20,838 nucleotides of DNA from Intrasporangiaceae bacterium (GTDB lineage Bacteria > Actinomycetota > Actinomycetes > Actinomycetales > Dermatophilaceae): contig JAAYSB010000020.1 in assembly GCA_012518475.1 (NCBI GenBank), positions 1-20,838 on the forward strand, read 5' to 3'. The notes under the pieces were generated by a model. That model was not told the origin of the DNA. It saw only the letters and a list, made by a program, of their open reading frames with translations, and did not search any database. This document shows, one piece after another, positions 6,208 through 14,707 of the stretch; position 1 is the stretch's first letter; every line of letters begins with the position of its first letter. The translations under genes were made by a program, and so were the position numbers.

Positions 6208-7203
6208 ATGGATCTCGACGCGTACGTGGGGGCACGTCACGACGCCTGGCAGCGGCTCGAGGTCCTCGTGGGGAAGCGGCGGCTCACGGGGGAGGAGTCC
6301 GACGAGATGCTCCGCCTCTATACCGAGGTCTCGACCGACCTGTCGACCCTGCGCTCGGTCAACCCGGACCCTGCGCTGGTCCGCTACCTCTCCGCACTCC
6401 TCAGCCGCGCGCGCATCCACACAGCCGGTGCGCGGACCGGTTCCTGGAGTGCCCTGGGGCACTTCCTCACTGCGACCTTCCCGGCTGCGCTGTACCGGAT
6501 GCGCTGGTGGTGGATCGGGGTGACCGTCGCCTGCGTCCTCTTCGGCTTCGCGATCGGGTGGTATGCGCTGAACAACCCCGAGGTCTATGCAGCCCAGATG
6601 ACCCCGGGCCAGATCGACGCCTACGTCAACACCGACTTCGAGAACTACTACTCCGAGTACCCACACCACGAGTTCGCGACGCTCGTCTGGACGAACAACG
6701 CCTGGGTCGCGGCCCAGTGCATCGCCATGGGTGTCCTCGGATTCCCGGTCGTCTATGTCCTCTTCCAGAACATGCTCAACGTCGGTATCGCCGGCGGGCT
6801 CATGGCCGAGCACGGCCGGCTCGACCTGTTCTTCGGGCTCATCCTCCCGCACGGCATCCTCGAGCTCACCGCGATCTTCGTCGCCGGCGGGGTGGGGCTG
6901 AGGCTGTTCTGGTCCTGGATCGAGCCCGGCACGATGACTCGGATGCAGTCCTTCGCGCGGGAGGGACGCACCGCGATCGCGGTGGCCCTCGGCCTCGTCC
7001 TCGTGCTCCTCGTGAGCGGCATCATCGAGGGCTTCGTGACCCCCTCCGGCCTGCCCACGTGGGCGCGGATCTCGATCGGCGTCCTCGCCCAGGCGCTCTT
7101 CCTCGCCTATGTCTTCGTCCTCGGCCGGCGCGCCGTCCTCGCCGGCGAGACCGGCGACCTCGACAGCAGGGCTCGCGGCGACGACACCCCCGTCGCCGCA
7201 TGA
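6208..7203 (+). CDS. SpoIIM-like (DUF95) membrane protein, 331 aa
   Basis: An N-terminal cytoplasmic part of about 95 residues (DAYVGARHDAWQRLEVLV, helical) leads into about five to six membrane segments near residues 100-121, 165-187, 206-233, 254-275 and 287-305. The family signature PHGILEL is at 214-220. In spore formers SpoIIM helps peptidoglycan hydrolysis during engulfment, but in non-sporulating actinobacteria the homologue accompanies MoxR/DUF58/RDD genes and its role is unknown, presumably in the envelope. ATG 6208 is chosen because the sequence from MDLDAYV onward fits the family and a -10-like hexamer lies 7 nt upstream; a longer frame begins at 6142 inside the inverted repeat. 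It is the only gene of the block on the plus strand. Confidence 0.9.
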   Translation: MDLDAYVGARHDAWQRLEVLVGKRRLTGEESDEMLRLYTEVSTDLSTLRSVNPDPALVRYLSALLSRARIHTAGARTGSWSALGHFLTATFPAALYRMRWWWIGVTVACVLFGFAIGWYALNNPEVYAAQMTPGQIDAYVNTDFENYYSEYPHHEFATLVWTNNAWVAAQCIAMGVLGFPVVYVLFQNMLNVGIAGGLMAEHGRLDLFFGLILPHGILELTAIFVAGGVGLRLFWSWIEPGTMTRMQSFAREGRTAIAVALGLVLVLLVSGIIEGFVTPSGLPTWARISIGVLAQALFLAYVFVLGRRAVLAGETGDLDSRARGDDTPVAA

Positions 7204-7361
7204 CCGGTGCTGAGCTGCGGCTCGGCATGGCCGGATCCGGCCTGCGATCGTCACTGCACCGGTAGGCGCATCGCCCCGGCGACCACATCGCCACCGTCGT
7301 CGCCGATCCGGCGGAGCACCCCAGACGGTCGCTGCCTTGGGCAGTCAGCCACCGGCACTGA

Positions 7362-7417
7362 ACAGGTCTCTCCGCAGGATGAGGCGCTATATCGCCTGGT
7401 CCTGCGGGAAGACCTGT
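7362..7417. terminator. Long hairpin between convergent SpoIIM-like and DUF58 genes
   Basis: Arms 7362-7380 and 7399-7417 (19 nt, about three non-pairing or wobble positions) enclose an inner stem 7382-7386/7393-7397 (AGGCG/CGCCT) with loop CTATAT. The whole 56-nt structure lies about 160 nt after the SpoIIM stop and 19 nt before the DUF58 stop, so it can serve both strands. The remaining 7204-7361 holds nothing I can recognise. Confidence 0.7.
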
Positions 7418-7435
7418 CCGGTCGGACGTCGGTGA

Positions 7436-8731
7436 TCAGAGCCGGCCGTGGGACTTCAGGAGCAGGTAGTAGTCGACGAGGTCGACAGGGAGGGTGTCGG
7501 CGTCCGCGTCGATGACGTATGCGCCGAGCCGCCGGAGCGCGTCGGCCGTCGCCTCCCGCTCGGCGACGGTGCGCTCGGCAGCCGCAGCGGCATACGTGCT
7601 CGACAGGTCCCTCCGGTCCGCCCGCAGTCGGCTCACCGACGGATCGGCAACCGAGGCGATGACGACCTCGTGGTGGCGGACCAGACCGGGCAGCGACGGC
7701 AGCAGCCCGAACTCGATCGCGGCTGACTCGAGTGGAGTGATGATGACGACGAGGGCGCGCCGGTTGCCCCGCGCGCTGACGGCCGAGAGGAGCTGCGGCC
7801 AGTCGGCCTCGACGAGGACCGGCTCGATCGTCGCGAAGGCGGAGACGATGTCCCGGAGCGTCGCCGTGCCGCGCTGCCCGCCGCCGACACGGGCGCGGAT
7901 CTGACGGTCTCCGACGACGAGCTCCACGCGGTCTCTGGCGTGCTCGGCGAGGGCGGCGAGCAGGAGGGCTGCGTCCATGCCGGCGTCGAGGCGTGGTGCG
8001 TCACCGACGCGGCCGGCGGAGGTGCGGGAGGAGTCGAGGATGACGACGATCCGCCGGTGCTGCTCCGGCTGCCAGGTGCGGACGACAAGGTGCTGGCGCC
8101 GGGCGGTGGCCCGCCAGTCGATCGACCGGACGTCGTCGCCCTCGACATAGTCGCGGAGGGAGTCGAACTCGGTGCCCTGTCCGCGGGTGCGGACCGCGGA
8201 CCGGCCGTCGATCTCTCGGAGCTGGCTGAGCTTGCTCGGCAGGTGCTTGCGCGAGGCGAACGGGTGCAGTGCCCGGGCTGTGCCGGGAACGACGAAGGAG
8301 CGCTGCCGGGCGGCCAGCCCGAGGGGGCCGCGCAGCCTGATCGTCACGGCGTCCGCCTTGCGGTCGCCGCGGCGGGAGGGCATCAGGCGGGTGGTCGGAC
8401 GTGCGCGCTCACCGGGTCGCAGATCAAGAGGATGGCGGTCGTTCTGCGCGCCGGCGGAGGGCTGCCACGCGTCCCGCAGGACCCCGCGCACCCGCCGCTT
8501 GCCGGCATTGGTCACGGTGAGGACGGACTCGTTCGGCTCGCCGAGCCGCTTGGCCGCCGGTGCGGTCCGTGACAGCAGCAGGTCCCTGGGCCGAGGCGCG
8601 AGGAGGGCGTCGATGACCAGGAGGAGCGCCGCCACGAGCACCCAGATCCGTACGGTCGCCAGGGACGGCCAGAGCACTGCGGCGATGATCCCGATGGGGA
8701 TCAGCCAGAGTGCGCGGGGGGTGAGGGCCAT
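7436..8731 (-). CDS. DUF58 protein with von Willebrand A-like fold, 431 aa
   Basis: Two hydrophobic segments at residues 5-22 and 27-44 anchor the protein; the rest is soluble. The DUF58 core motif is at about 186-216 (GTEFDSLRDYVEGDDVRSID, then WRATAR). It runs into a vWA-like beta strand ending in the MIDAS-type DSSRTS (233-238), a likely metal and partner-binding site. DUF58 proteins are regularly encoded next to MoxR AAA+ ATPases and are thought to act as their substrate adaptor or client. Here the gene follows moxR by 64 nt on the same strand. The only start in the frame is ATG 8731; no good ribosome-binding site is visible, so translation may be weak or leaderless from an unseen promoter. 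It is the last gene of the leftward run, before a bidirectional hairpin. Confidence 0.93.
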   Translation of the reverse strand: MALTPRALWLIPIGIIAAVLWPSLATVRIWVLVAALLLVIDALLAPRPRDLLLSRTAPAAKRLGEPNESVLTVTNAGKRRVRGVLRDAWQPSAGAQNDRHPLDLRPGERARPTTRLMPSRRGDRKADAVTIRLRGPLGLAARQRSFVVPGTARALHPFASRKHLPSKLSQLREIDGRSAVRTRGQGTEFDSLRDYVEGDDVRSIDWRATARRQHLVVRTWQPEQHRRIVVILDSSRTSAGRVGDAPRLDAGMDAALLLAALAEHARDRVELVVGDRQIRARVGGGQRGTATLRDIVSAFATIEPVLVEADWPQLLSAVSARGNRRALVVIITPLESAAIEFGLLPSLPGLVRHHEVVIASVADPSVSRLRADRRDLSSTYAAAAAERTVAEREATADALRRLGAYVIDADADTLPVDLVDYYLLLKSHGRL

Positions 8732-8795
8732 GGGTCGGGTCCGTGCTCGTCGGGTCTGGTGCGCGTGGGCTCGTCCGGTGCGGGAGCGGGGCGGC

Positions 8796-9842
8796 TCAGC
8801 GGGGGACCGGCACAGAGCCGAGGGCCGACTCGAGCACCGAGGTGACGCTCACGCCCTCGAGCTCGGCCTCGGGGGTGAGGCTGAGCCGGTGGGCGAGGGT
8901 GGGTTGGGCGAGTGCCTTGACGTCGTCGGGGGTGACATACATCCGCCCGGACAGCCACGCCCAGGCACGTGCGGTCGTGAGCAGTGCCGTCGCCCCACGC
9001 GGGCTGACCCCGAGTGAGAGTGACGGGGAGACCCGGGTGGCCCGAGCGATGTCGACGATGTAGGCCAGGACGTCGGGGCGCACCTCGACCTGGCGGACGG
9101 CCGCAGAACCGGCCTCGAGGTCCTCGATGCCGGCCACCGGGCGGACTCCGGCACCGGCGAGGTCACGCGGGTCGAAGCCGGACGCGTGGCGGTGGAGGAC
9201 CTCGATCTCCTGGTCGCGTTCGGGCACCCCGAGGACGAGCTTGAGGAGGAAACGGTCGACCTGGGCCTCGGGCAGCGGATAGGTGCCTTCGTACTCGATG
9301 GGGTTCTGCGTCGCGGCCACGAGGAAGGGGCTCGGGAGCGTGCGGGGCTCTCCGTCGACGCTGACCTGGCGCTCCTCCATCGCCTCGAGGAGCGCCGACT
9401 GGGTCTTTGGGGGAGTCCGGTTGATCTCGTCGGCGAGCATGAGATTGGTGAAGACCGGGCCCTCTCGGAAGACGAAGTCCGAGGTGCGGCTGTCGAAGAC
9501 GAGCGAGCCGGTGAGGTCGCCGGGCATGAGGTCAGGGGTGAACTGGACGCGCTTGGTCTGCACGTCGAGGGCTGCCGCGAGCGAGCGGATGAGCAGGGTC
9601 TTCGCGACTCCGGGCACACCTTCGAGGAGCACGTGCCCCCGGGCGAGGAGGGCCACCATGAGGCCCGAGACAGCGCCGTGCTGACCGACGACGGCCTTGC
9701 CGACCTCGTCGCGCACCGCGAGCAGTGCCGAGCGAGCACGGGCGCTCTCCGCTGACTCGGACGGGACCGAGTCCTGCCGTGGGGGCGCTGCGGGCTCGGG
9801 CCGGGGATCCTGCTCCGGTGCGGAGTGCGGGTTCGCGGTCAT
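8796..9842 (-). CDS. moxR: MoxR-family AAA+ ATPase, 348 aa
   Basis: A Pro/Glu-rich tail (1-35) precedes the AAA+ core. Walker A is GVPGVAKT (75-82), Walker B LMLADE (134-139) followed by the family motif INRTPPKTQSALLEAMEE, sensor 1 is N180 in AATQNP, and an arginine finger lies in the PEAQVDRF region (R197). MoxR ATPases act as chaperone-like remodelers, usually with vWA-containing partners; here the DUF58 protein is the obvious one. The ATG at 9842 is preceded by AAAGGTG 8 nt upstream and overlaps the DUF4350 stop (ATGA), so the gene is coupled to the upstream membrane protein. A longer frame to 10247 overlaps DUF4350 fully and is rejected. Cytosolic, probably membrane-associated through partners. 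Confidence 0.96.
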   Translation of the reverse strand: MTANPHSAPEQDPRPEPAAPPRQDSVPSESAESARARSALLAVRDEVGKAVVGQHGAVSGLMVALLARGHVLLEGVPGVAKTLLIRSLAAALDVQTKRVQFTPDLMPGDLTGSLVFDSRTSDFVFREGPVFTNLMLADEINRTPPKTQSALLEAMEERQVSVDGEPRTLPSPFLVAATQNPIEYEGTYPLPEAQVDRFLLKLVLGVPERDQEIEVLHRHASGFDPRDLAGAGVRPVAGIEDLEAGSAAVRQVEVRPDVLAYIVDIARATRVSPSLSLGVSPRGATALLTTARAWAWLSGRMYVTPDDVKALAQPTLAHRLSLTPEAELEGVSVTSVLESALGSVPVPR

Positions 9843-11065
9843 GTGAGACGCACCTTTCGTTCGAGGTCCTCGAGGTCGGATCCGAGCCGGACCAGGTCTG
9901 CTGACCTGACCGGCTCTGAGTCGGTGAGCAGGGCCTGGACCCGCTGCTGGGGCTCCCTCGTGGCGACCGCCACAGCGGTGACGAGAGTATCCAACGAGTC
10001 GGTGCGGGCCACGCCCAGTCGGCGCCGCAGGCGGGACCGGCTGCCCTCCCGGAGGATCCGAGCAGCTCGGCCGAGATCCCGGGAGCGGCGATAGAGGTGA
10101 CCCCGACTCTCCGTGGTCTCGGCGGCACGGACGGTGACCGGGAGCGGTTCGGTGACGAGTCGGCCCAGGCGACGGCCGCGAACCAGCGCCAGCAGCGCGG
10201 TCCCGATGGCGAGGACGACGGTCACCGGTGTGGTCCAGGTCGGCCACGGGCTGTAGGTGTCGCCAGCCATCCCGTCCGGGCCGTCGGCGCCCGAGGGGAT
10301 GAGCCAGACCAGCTGGGGGGAGTGGCCGAGGAGGCGTAGCGCGATCGCGGCGTTGTCCTCGGCGGTGATCTCGGCGTTGGTCAGGGCGCTGCCGAAGCCG
10401 ACGAGGAAGGTCTCGGGGCTGATGTCGTCACCGGGCAGGTGCGCCAGCATGCCGTGGGCGTCGAGATACCGCGGTGGCAGGCACAGCTCGACGCCGTCGG
10501 CCTCGGCGGTGTTGTCGGCCTGGATGCTGACGAGGCCGCCGCGCACGGTGTCTCCGGGGCGCAGCGCCGGGATGGTGCAGGAGCTGCTTGGGGCCGAGGT
10601 CACGTCGATGGTCGGCGGGATGCCGTAGCCCGACAGACCCGGCGCGAGGTGCCCCACCGTCTCGGGCTCGACGAGGAGGACGATGAGTCGGTCGGCGGGG
10701 ACGGCGCGACGCGCCACGTCCGTGAGGGCGCCGGGCGAGAGCCTGTCGTCGGCCGTGACGACCACCGTGGTGCCGGGAGAGAAGGTGCTCGGCAGCTCGG
10801 CGATGCTCGTGGCGACGTCCACCTCCACACCCCGGTCGCCGAGGACCTCGGCGAGGGCGCGGCTGCCCACACCGGCAGGTGAACGAGGATCGAGGAGACG
10901 GGGATCCGGGGTGTCGCGCAGCCCCATGGCCACGAGGGCGAGAGCGCCGAGCAGGACCACCGCGACCCACGGCAGGATCGAGCGTGCCCGCGACGCTGCC
11001 CCGGACCGGGTCGGGCCGAGCAGGGTATAGGCGCCTGCTGCCTTCTCCGGGGCTGCTGTCGTCAT
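9839..11065 (-). CDS. DUF4350 membrane protein, 408 aa
   Basis: One transmembrane helix at about residues 31-48 is followed by a 220-residue domain with alternating strands (DUF4350; RSPAGVGSRALAEVLGDRGV near its start). A second helix at about 278-296 leads to a basic cytosolic tail of about 110 residues rich in Arg (RRSRDLGRAARILREGSRSR). This places the central domain outside the membrane; its only cysteines, C163 and C195, could form a disulfide. Function is not established. It overlaps both neighbours by 4 nt (DUF4129 stop with its ATG, its stop with the MoxR ATG), which suggests stoichiometric production with them. It is probably a subunit of a membrane assembly built with MoxR, DUF58 and DUF4129. 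Confidence 0.9.
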   Translation of the reverse strand: MTTAAPEKAAGAYTLLGPTRSGAASRARSILPWVAVVLLGALALVAMGLRDTPDPRLLDPRSPAGVGSRALAEVLGDRGVEVDVATSIAELPSTFSPGTTVVVTADDRLSPGALTDVARRAVPADRLIVLLVEPETVGHLAPGLSGYGIPPTIDVTSAPSSSCTIPALRPGDTVRGGLVSIQADNTAEADGVELCLPPRYLDAHGMLAHLPGDDISPETFLVGFGSALTNAEITAEDNAAIALRLLGHSPQLVWLIPSGADGPDGMAGDTYSPWPTWTTPVTVVLAIGTALLALVRGRRLGRLVTEPLPVTVRAAETTESRGHLYRRSRDLGRAARILREGSRSRLRRRLGVARTDSLDTLVTAVAVATREPQQRVQALLTDSEPVRSADLVRLGSDLEDLERKVRLT

Positions 11066-11721
11066 GGGGCGCCCACCGACTGCGCTCGCTGGGTGAGGAG
11101 ACGGCTGTCGAGATCGAGCACCGAGGCTGCGGCGGCACCGTCAGCAGAGGCGTCCCCGTAGCGCACGGCCCCGAAGGTGTGGGCGGCGTCAGCCAGAGGG
11201 GCTCGCTCGTCAGGGAACTCCTCGCCCAGGGCAAGAGCGATCTCCCGGGCGGTGGCACCGGGCCGGTCCTCGAGAACGAAGCGCTCGACTGCCGAGGCCG
11301 CGAGCGCCCGGAAGCCGTCGAGGACGGCGGTGGAGAAGTCACCACCGGCCTGAGCCGCGCGGGCCCGGCGGCGGTACTCGTCGGCACTGACACCGGCCTC
11401 CTCGAAGACCCCTCCCTCGCCGGCTCGTCGTGCCCGCCGACCCGGCTGGACCCGGATGATGGCCCAGATCACCAGCCCCCCGATGATGACCAGCGCGATG
11501 ATTCCGGCCAGCACCCACCAGGCGGAGATCGCCTCCCCGCGGCCGCCCTCGAACAACCCGAGGAACCAGTCCAGGACGGCGCGCACGAGACGCCGCACCG
11601 GGCTCTCCTCGGTGGAGTAGTCGGCCTCGGCCAGCTCGTCAGCGAGCCAGCGGCGGGCCTCCCCGGAGGACGGGTCCAGCGGAGGTGACTCCAGCGCCAG
11701 TGACGCAGCGGCTCGGGACAC
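11062..11721 (-). CDS. DUF4129 single-pass membrane protein, 219 aa
   Basis: An N-terminal segment of about 65 residues contains EARRWLADELAEADY and an amphipathic helix (LVRAVLDWFLGLF). A transmembrane helix follows at 67-89, then a basic stop-transfer (RRARRAG) and a soluble domain of about 110 residues. That domain carries the DUF4129 pattern: paired helices, ATAREIALALGEEFPDERAP, and a terminal VRYGDASA. The function of DUF4129 is unknown; the domain also occurs fused to transglutaminase-like proteins. GTG 11721 lies 6 nt after the stop of the GPDPase-type membrane protein, and its stop overlaps the DUF4350 start. Confidence 0.88.
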   Translation of the reverse strand: MSRAAASLALESPPLDPSSGEARRWLADELAEADYSTEESPVRRLVRAVLDWFLGLFEGGRGEAISAWWVLAGIIALVIIGGLVIWAIIRVQPGRRARRAGEGGVFEEAGVSADEYRRRARAAQAGGDFSTAVLDGFRALAASAVERFVLEDRPGATAREIALALGEEFPDERAPLADAAHTFGAVRYGDASADGAAAASVLDLDSRLLTQRAQSVGAP

Positions 11722-11727
11722 GACGGA

Positions 11728-12966
11728 TCAGGACCGGTCTGCGCCGAGCAGGTCGGTGGCGGGCAGCCAGGGGAGGGCGGCCTGCCCGTCGGCAGCCTGC
11801 ATGAGCTGGACATCGAGGGCCTCGTTCCGGATGCGCTGGTCGACATAGAGCAGGGTGTCGACTGTCGCGCTCACCGGCGTCGTCAGGCTCGAGACGATGA
11901 GCGTCGTGATCGAGGTGATGATGACCTGCATGACCATCAAGGTCTCGGGGTTCAGCCCCGTCAGGACCATCACGCCCATGCCGACGAAGGCGAGCGGGGT
12001 CGAGAGGATCTGGGCGACGATCCACACGAGGAGCATCGTGAGGATCCGGATGCCGAGGATGCGCCAGAAGCCGCCACGGACGCGGGTGAGCTGCCACGAG
12101 CGACGGAGCGCACCGACGACGGACTGCTGCTCGAGCACGATGGCGGGACCGACGAAGCCCAGTCGCGTCCAGATGAACAGATAGGCGGCGACGAGCAGGA
12201 GACCGAGGACGAGCACGAGCACGAGCCCGATAGCGACGAGGCTGCTGCCGTCCTGACCGGCGCCGATGATGATCGCGGCCACGCCCGGGGCGAGCAGAAC
12301 TGCGGTGACCACGAGCAGGATCATCCCGATGAGCAACGAGGCACCGAGGACGCGCAGGACGTGAGAGCGGGTCCCGCGCCAGGTCTCGGGCAGCTTGACC
12401 TTGCGGCCGAGGACCGCCTGCCCGGTGACGTAGGCGATGAACGCCGCGAGCGCGAGGATCGCGAAGGATGCGGCCATGGTCGGGACGAGCTGTCCGGACA
12501 TCATCAGGACGAAGTCGGCCCCGCTTCCGGCGTCCGGGGTCACCGTCGGGTCGAAGAGGTCGGTGGTCGACTGCTGCGTGAACCAGACCCCCAGTGGCGT
12601 CGTCGGGATGAGCGCGATGAGCGAGAGGATGAGCGCGACACCGACGGTCGAAGCGGGGTTGCCCCGGATGATCGCGAACGCTGCGGAGTACAGATCACCG
12701 AGGCTCAGCGGCCGGAACGGAATGACCCCCGGCTGATAGACCGGCCGACCCTGCCAGCCCGGTGGCGGACCGACTGCCGGTGGCGTATGCGGTGCCAGCC
12801 CCTGCCCGCCGGGCGGGGGACCGCCTGCCGATGAGGTATGCGGTGGCCGGCCCTGCCAGGCCGGTGGCGGGCCGGCGGGGGCCGGGCCAGTGGGGCCGTG
12901 GGCCGGCGTCGTCGAGCTCCCGGGCTGCTCCTGCCCAGGAGTGGCCCACCCCCCAGATGTGCTCAC
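11728..12966 (-). CDS. GPDPase-membrane-domain-like protein with Pro-rich repeats, 412 aa
   Basis: The first 80 residues are Pro/Gly-rich and include three 17-residue repeats of the form GPPPxWQGRP (32-48, 49-65, 66-82). Then comes the family entry motif FRPLSLGDLYSAAFAIIRGN (84-103) and about six hydrophobic segments, with LRRSWQLTR between the fourth and fifth and a C-terminal YVDQRIRNEALDVQL. This matches the actinobacterial family annotated as glycerophosphoryl diester phosphodiesterase membrane domain. No phosphodiesterase catalytic domain is present, so an enzymatic role should not be assumed. Its GTG start overlaps the stop of the phosphosugar mutase (GTGA, 12963-12966), and DUF4129 begins 6 nt after its end. 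It is therefore the joint between the nucleoside genes and the envelope block. Confidence 0.88.
   Translation of the reverse strand: MSTSGGWATPGQEQPGSSTTPAHGPTGPAPAGPPPAWQGRPPHTSSAGGPPPGGQGLAPHTPPAVGPPPGWQGRPVYQPGVIPFRPLSLGDLYSAAFAIIRGNPASTVGVALILSLIALIPTTPLGVWFTQQSTTDLFDPTVTPDAGSGADFVLMMSGQLVPTMAASFAILALAAFIAYVTGQAVLGRKVKLPETWRGTRSHVLRVLGASLLIGMILLVVTAVLLAPGVAAIIIGAGQDGSSLVAIGLVLVLVLGLLLVAAYLFIWTRLGFVGPAIVLEQQSVVGALRRSWQLTRVRGGFWRILGIRILTMLLVWIVAQILSTPLAFVGMGVMVLTGLNPETLMVMQVIITSITTLIVSSLTTPVSATVDTLLYVDQRIRNEALDVQLMQAADGQAALPWLPATDLLGADRS
12721..12873. repeat. Three 51-nt tandem repeats encoding a Pro-rich linker
   Basis: Three 17-codon units in phase (51-nt period; for example GTATGCGGTG recurs at 12785 and 12836) encode GPPPAWQGRPPHTSSAG-like segments before the membrane domain. 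Such in-frame repeats usually vary in copy number without breaking the protein. Confidence 0.8.
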
Positions 12967-14696
12967 GTGCCGAGATCTCCTTCGGTGTCGAGGCTGGTCA
13001 GTCGCTCCATCGTCTCGCGGACCGCGGCCAGTCGCGAAACCGCCCGGTCACGGGCCGCTGCCAGGGTGTCGGTCACGGGCTCGATGACCTCGCAGTAGAT
13101 CTTCAGCTTGGGCTCGGTCCCCGAGGGACGCACGATGACACGGGTGCGGTCGGCGAGGTAGTAGCGAAGCCCCTCGGTGGGCGGGAGCCCGCCGTCACCG
13201 CGGGCGAGGTCGTCGAGCCGCTCCACGGTGATCCCCGCGATATCGGTTGCGGGCTCCTCCCGGAGTCTGGCCATGACGGCGCCGATGAGCGACAGGTCCT
13301 GCACCCGGACGGAGAACGCGTCGGTGAGATAGACGCCGTGCGCACGGGCAAGGTCGTCGAGCACGTCGATAAGGGTCCGTCCCTGCGCCTTGAGGAGCGC
13401 GGCCTGCTCGGCGATGAGGAGGGCGGCGGTGATGCCGTCCTTGTCCCGGACCCCGTCCGGGTCGGTGCAGTATCCGAGGGCCTCCTCGTAGCCGTAGCGC
13501 AGTCCCTCGACCCGGGAGATCCACTTGAAGCCGGTGAGGGTCTCCTCGTGCGTGACGCCGGCGTCCGCGGCCATCGCACCGAGCAGGCGCGAGGAGACGA
13601 TCGAGTTGGCGAAGACGCCGGTGACGGAACCGCCGTCGGCCGCGGCCCGAGCGAGGAGGTGCGCGCCGAGGAGAGCCCCGACCTCGTCGCCTCGGAGCAT
13701 GCGCCAGCCTCCCGGCGCGGGAACGGCCACTGCACACCGGTCAGCGTCCGGGTCGTTCGCGATGACGAGATCCGGGCCGGTCTGCTCGGCGAGCTCCAGA
13801 GCGGCGTCCATCGCGCCCGGCTCCTCCGGGTTGGGGAAGGAGACGGTCGGGAAGGCCCCGTCGGGCTCGCTCTGACTGGGAACGAGGTGCAGGTCGGTGA
13901 AGCCGGCCTCGGTGAAGACGCGCTGGACCATCTCGGTGCCGACGCCGTGCAGGGCCGTGTGCACGATGGTCAGGTCCCGCGGGCTGTCGGGGCAGACGAG
14001 GGAGACGGCGCGCGCCACATACCGATCGATGAGGTCGTCACCGATGACCTCCCAGCCGCCCTCCGCGCGGAGGGTTCCGGCGACCGACTCGACCCTGGCG
14101 ATCTGGGTGGCGATGGCGGCGTCGACCGGCGAGGCGATCTGGGCTCCGTCGCCGAGGTAGACCTTGTAGCCGTTGTCGTTCGGCGGGTTGTGGCTCGCGG
14201 TGACCATGACGCCGGCGTCGGCGCCGACCTGCCGGATGGCGTACGCGAGGACGGGGGTCGGAAGACGGCGCGGCAGAAGCATGGCCCGGCCGCCCATCCC
14301 GATGACGACGCTGCAGGTGTCCCGGGCGAAGACGTCGGAGTTGCGCCGGGCGTCGTAGCCGACGACGACCAACGGAGACGGCACGCTCTCCTGGAGATAG
14401 GCGGTCAGTCCGGCGGCAGCGCGGATGACGACCGCTCGATTCATCCGGTTCGGGCCGGCGCCGAGCTCGCCGCGCAGTCCGGCGGTGCCGAACTCGAGCA
14501 TCCCGGCGAAGCGGTCCCGCAGGTGCGCAAGACCGGCCGGGTCCCCCTCCTCGGCGCGGGCGATGAGAATATCCAGCTCGGCCCGGGTGTCCTCGTCGGG
14601 GTCGTCGCTGAGCCAGGTCCGGACGACGTGGACGAGCTCAGCCAGGGTGTCGTCGTCGGTGGGGGGCACGCCTCCGTGAGCTGCTGCATACGACAT
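12963..14696 (-). CDS. PGM2-like phosphosugar mutase (probable phosphopentomutase), 577 aa
   Basis: This alpha-D-phosphohexomutase family enzyme moves phosphate between C1 and C5/C6 of a sugar phosphate. Motifs in order: phosphoserine loop VMVTASHNP with S168, metal site DPDADR (315-320), sugar-specificity segment ETLTGFKW (385-392) with GYEEALGYC (402-410), and phosphate clamp RPSGTEPK (523-530). The GYEEALGY and TGFKW versions are those of the PGM2 subfamily, whose animal members act as phosphopentomutases. In this context conversion of (deoxy)ribose-1-phosphate to the 5-phosphate fits best, even though homologues are often annotated phosphomannomutase (pmmB in M. tuberculosis). It starts 11 nt after the PNP gene, with AGAGG 7 nt before its ATG, and overlaps the next gene by 4 nt. 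Confidence 0.93.
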   Translation of the reverse strand: MSYAAAHGGVPPTDDDTLAELVHVVRTWLSDDPDEDTRAELDILIARAEEGDPAGLAHLRDRFAGMLEFGTAGLRGELGAGPNRMNRAVVIRAAAGLTAYLQESVPSPLVVVGYDARRNSDVFARDTCSVVIGMGGRAMLLPRRLPTPVLAYAIRQVGADAGVMVTASHNPPNDNGYKVYLGDGAQIASPVDAAIATQIARVESVAGTLRAEGGWEVIGDDLIDRYVARAVSLVCPDSPRDLTIVHTALHGVGTEMVQRVFTEAGFTDLHLVPSQSEPDGAFPTVSFPNPEEPGAMDAALELAEQTGPDLVIANDPDADRCAVAVPAPGGWRMLRGDEVGALLGAHLLARAAADGGSVTGVFANSIVSSRLLGAMAADAGVTHEETLTGFKWISRVEGLRYGYEEALGYCTDPDGVRDKDGITAALLIAEQAALLKAQGRTLIDVLDDLARAHGVYLTDAFSVRVQDLSLIGAVMARLREEPATDIAGITVERLDDLARGDGGLPPTEGLRYYLADRTRVIVRPSGTEPKLKIYCEVIEPVTDTLAAARDRAVSRLAAVRETMERLTSLDTEGDLGT

Positions 14697-14707
14697 CTGC
14701 AGGCCTC

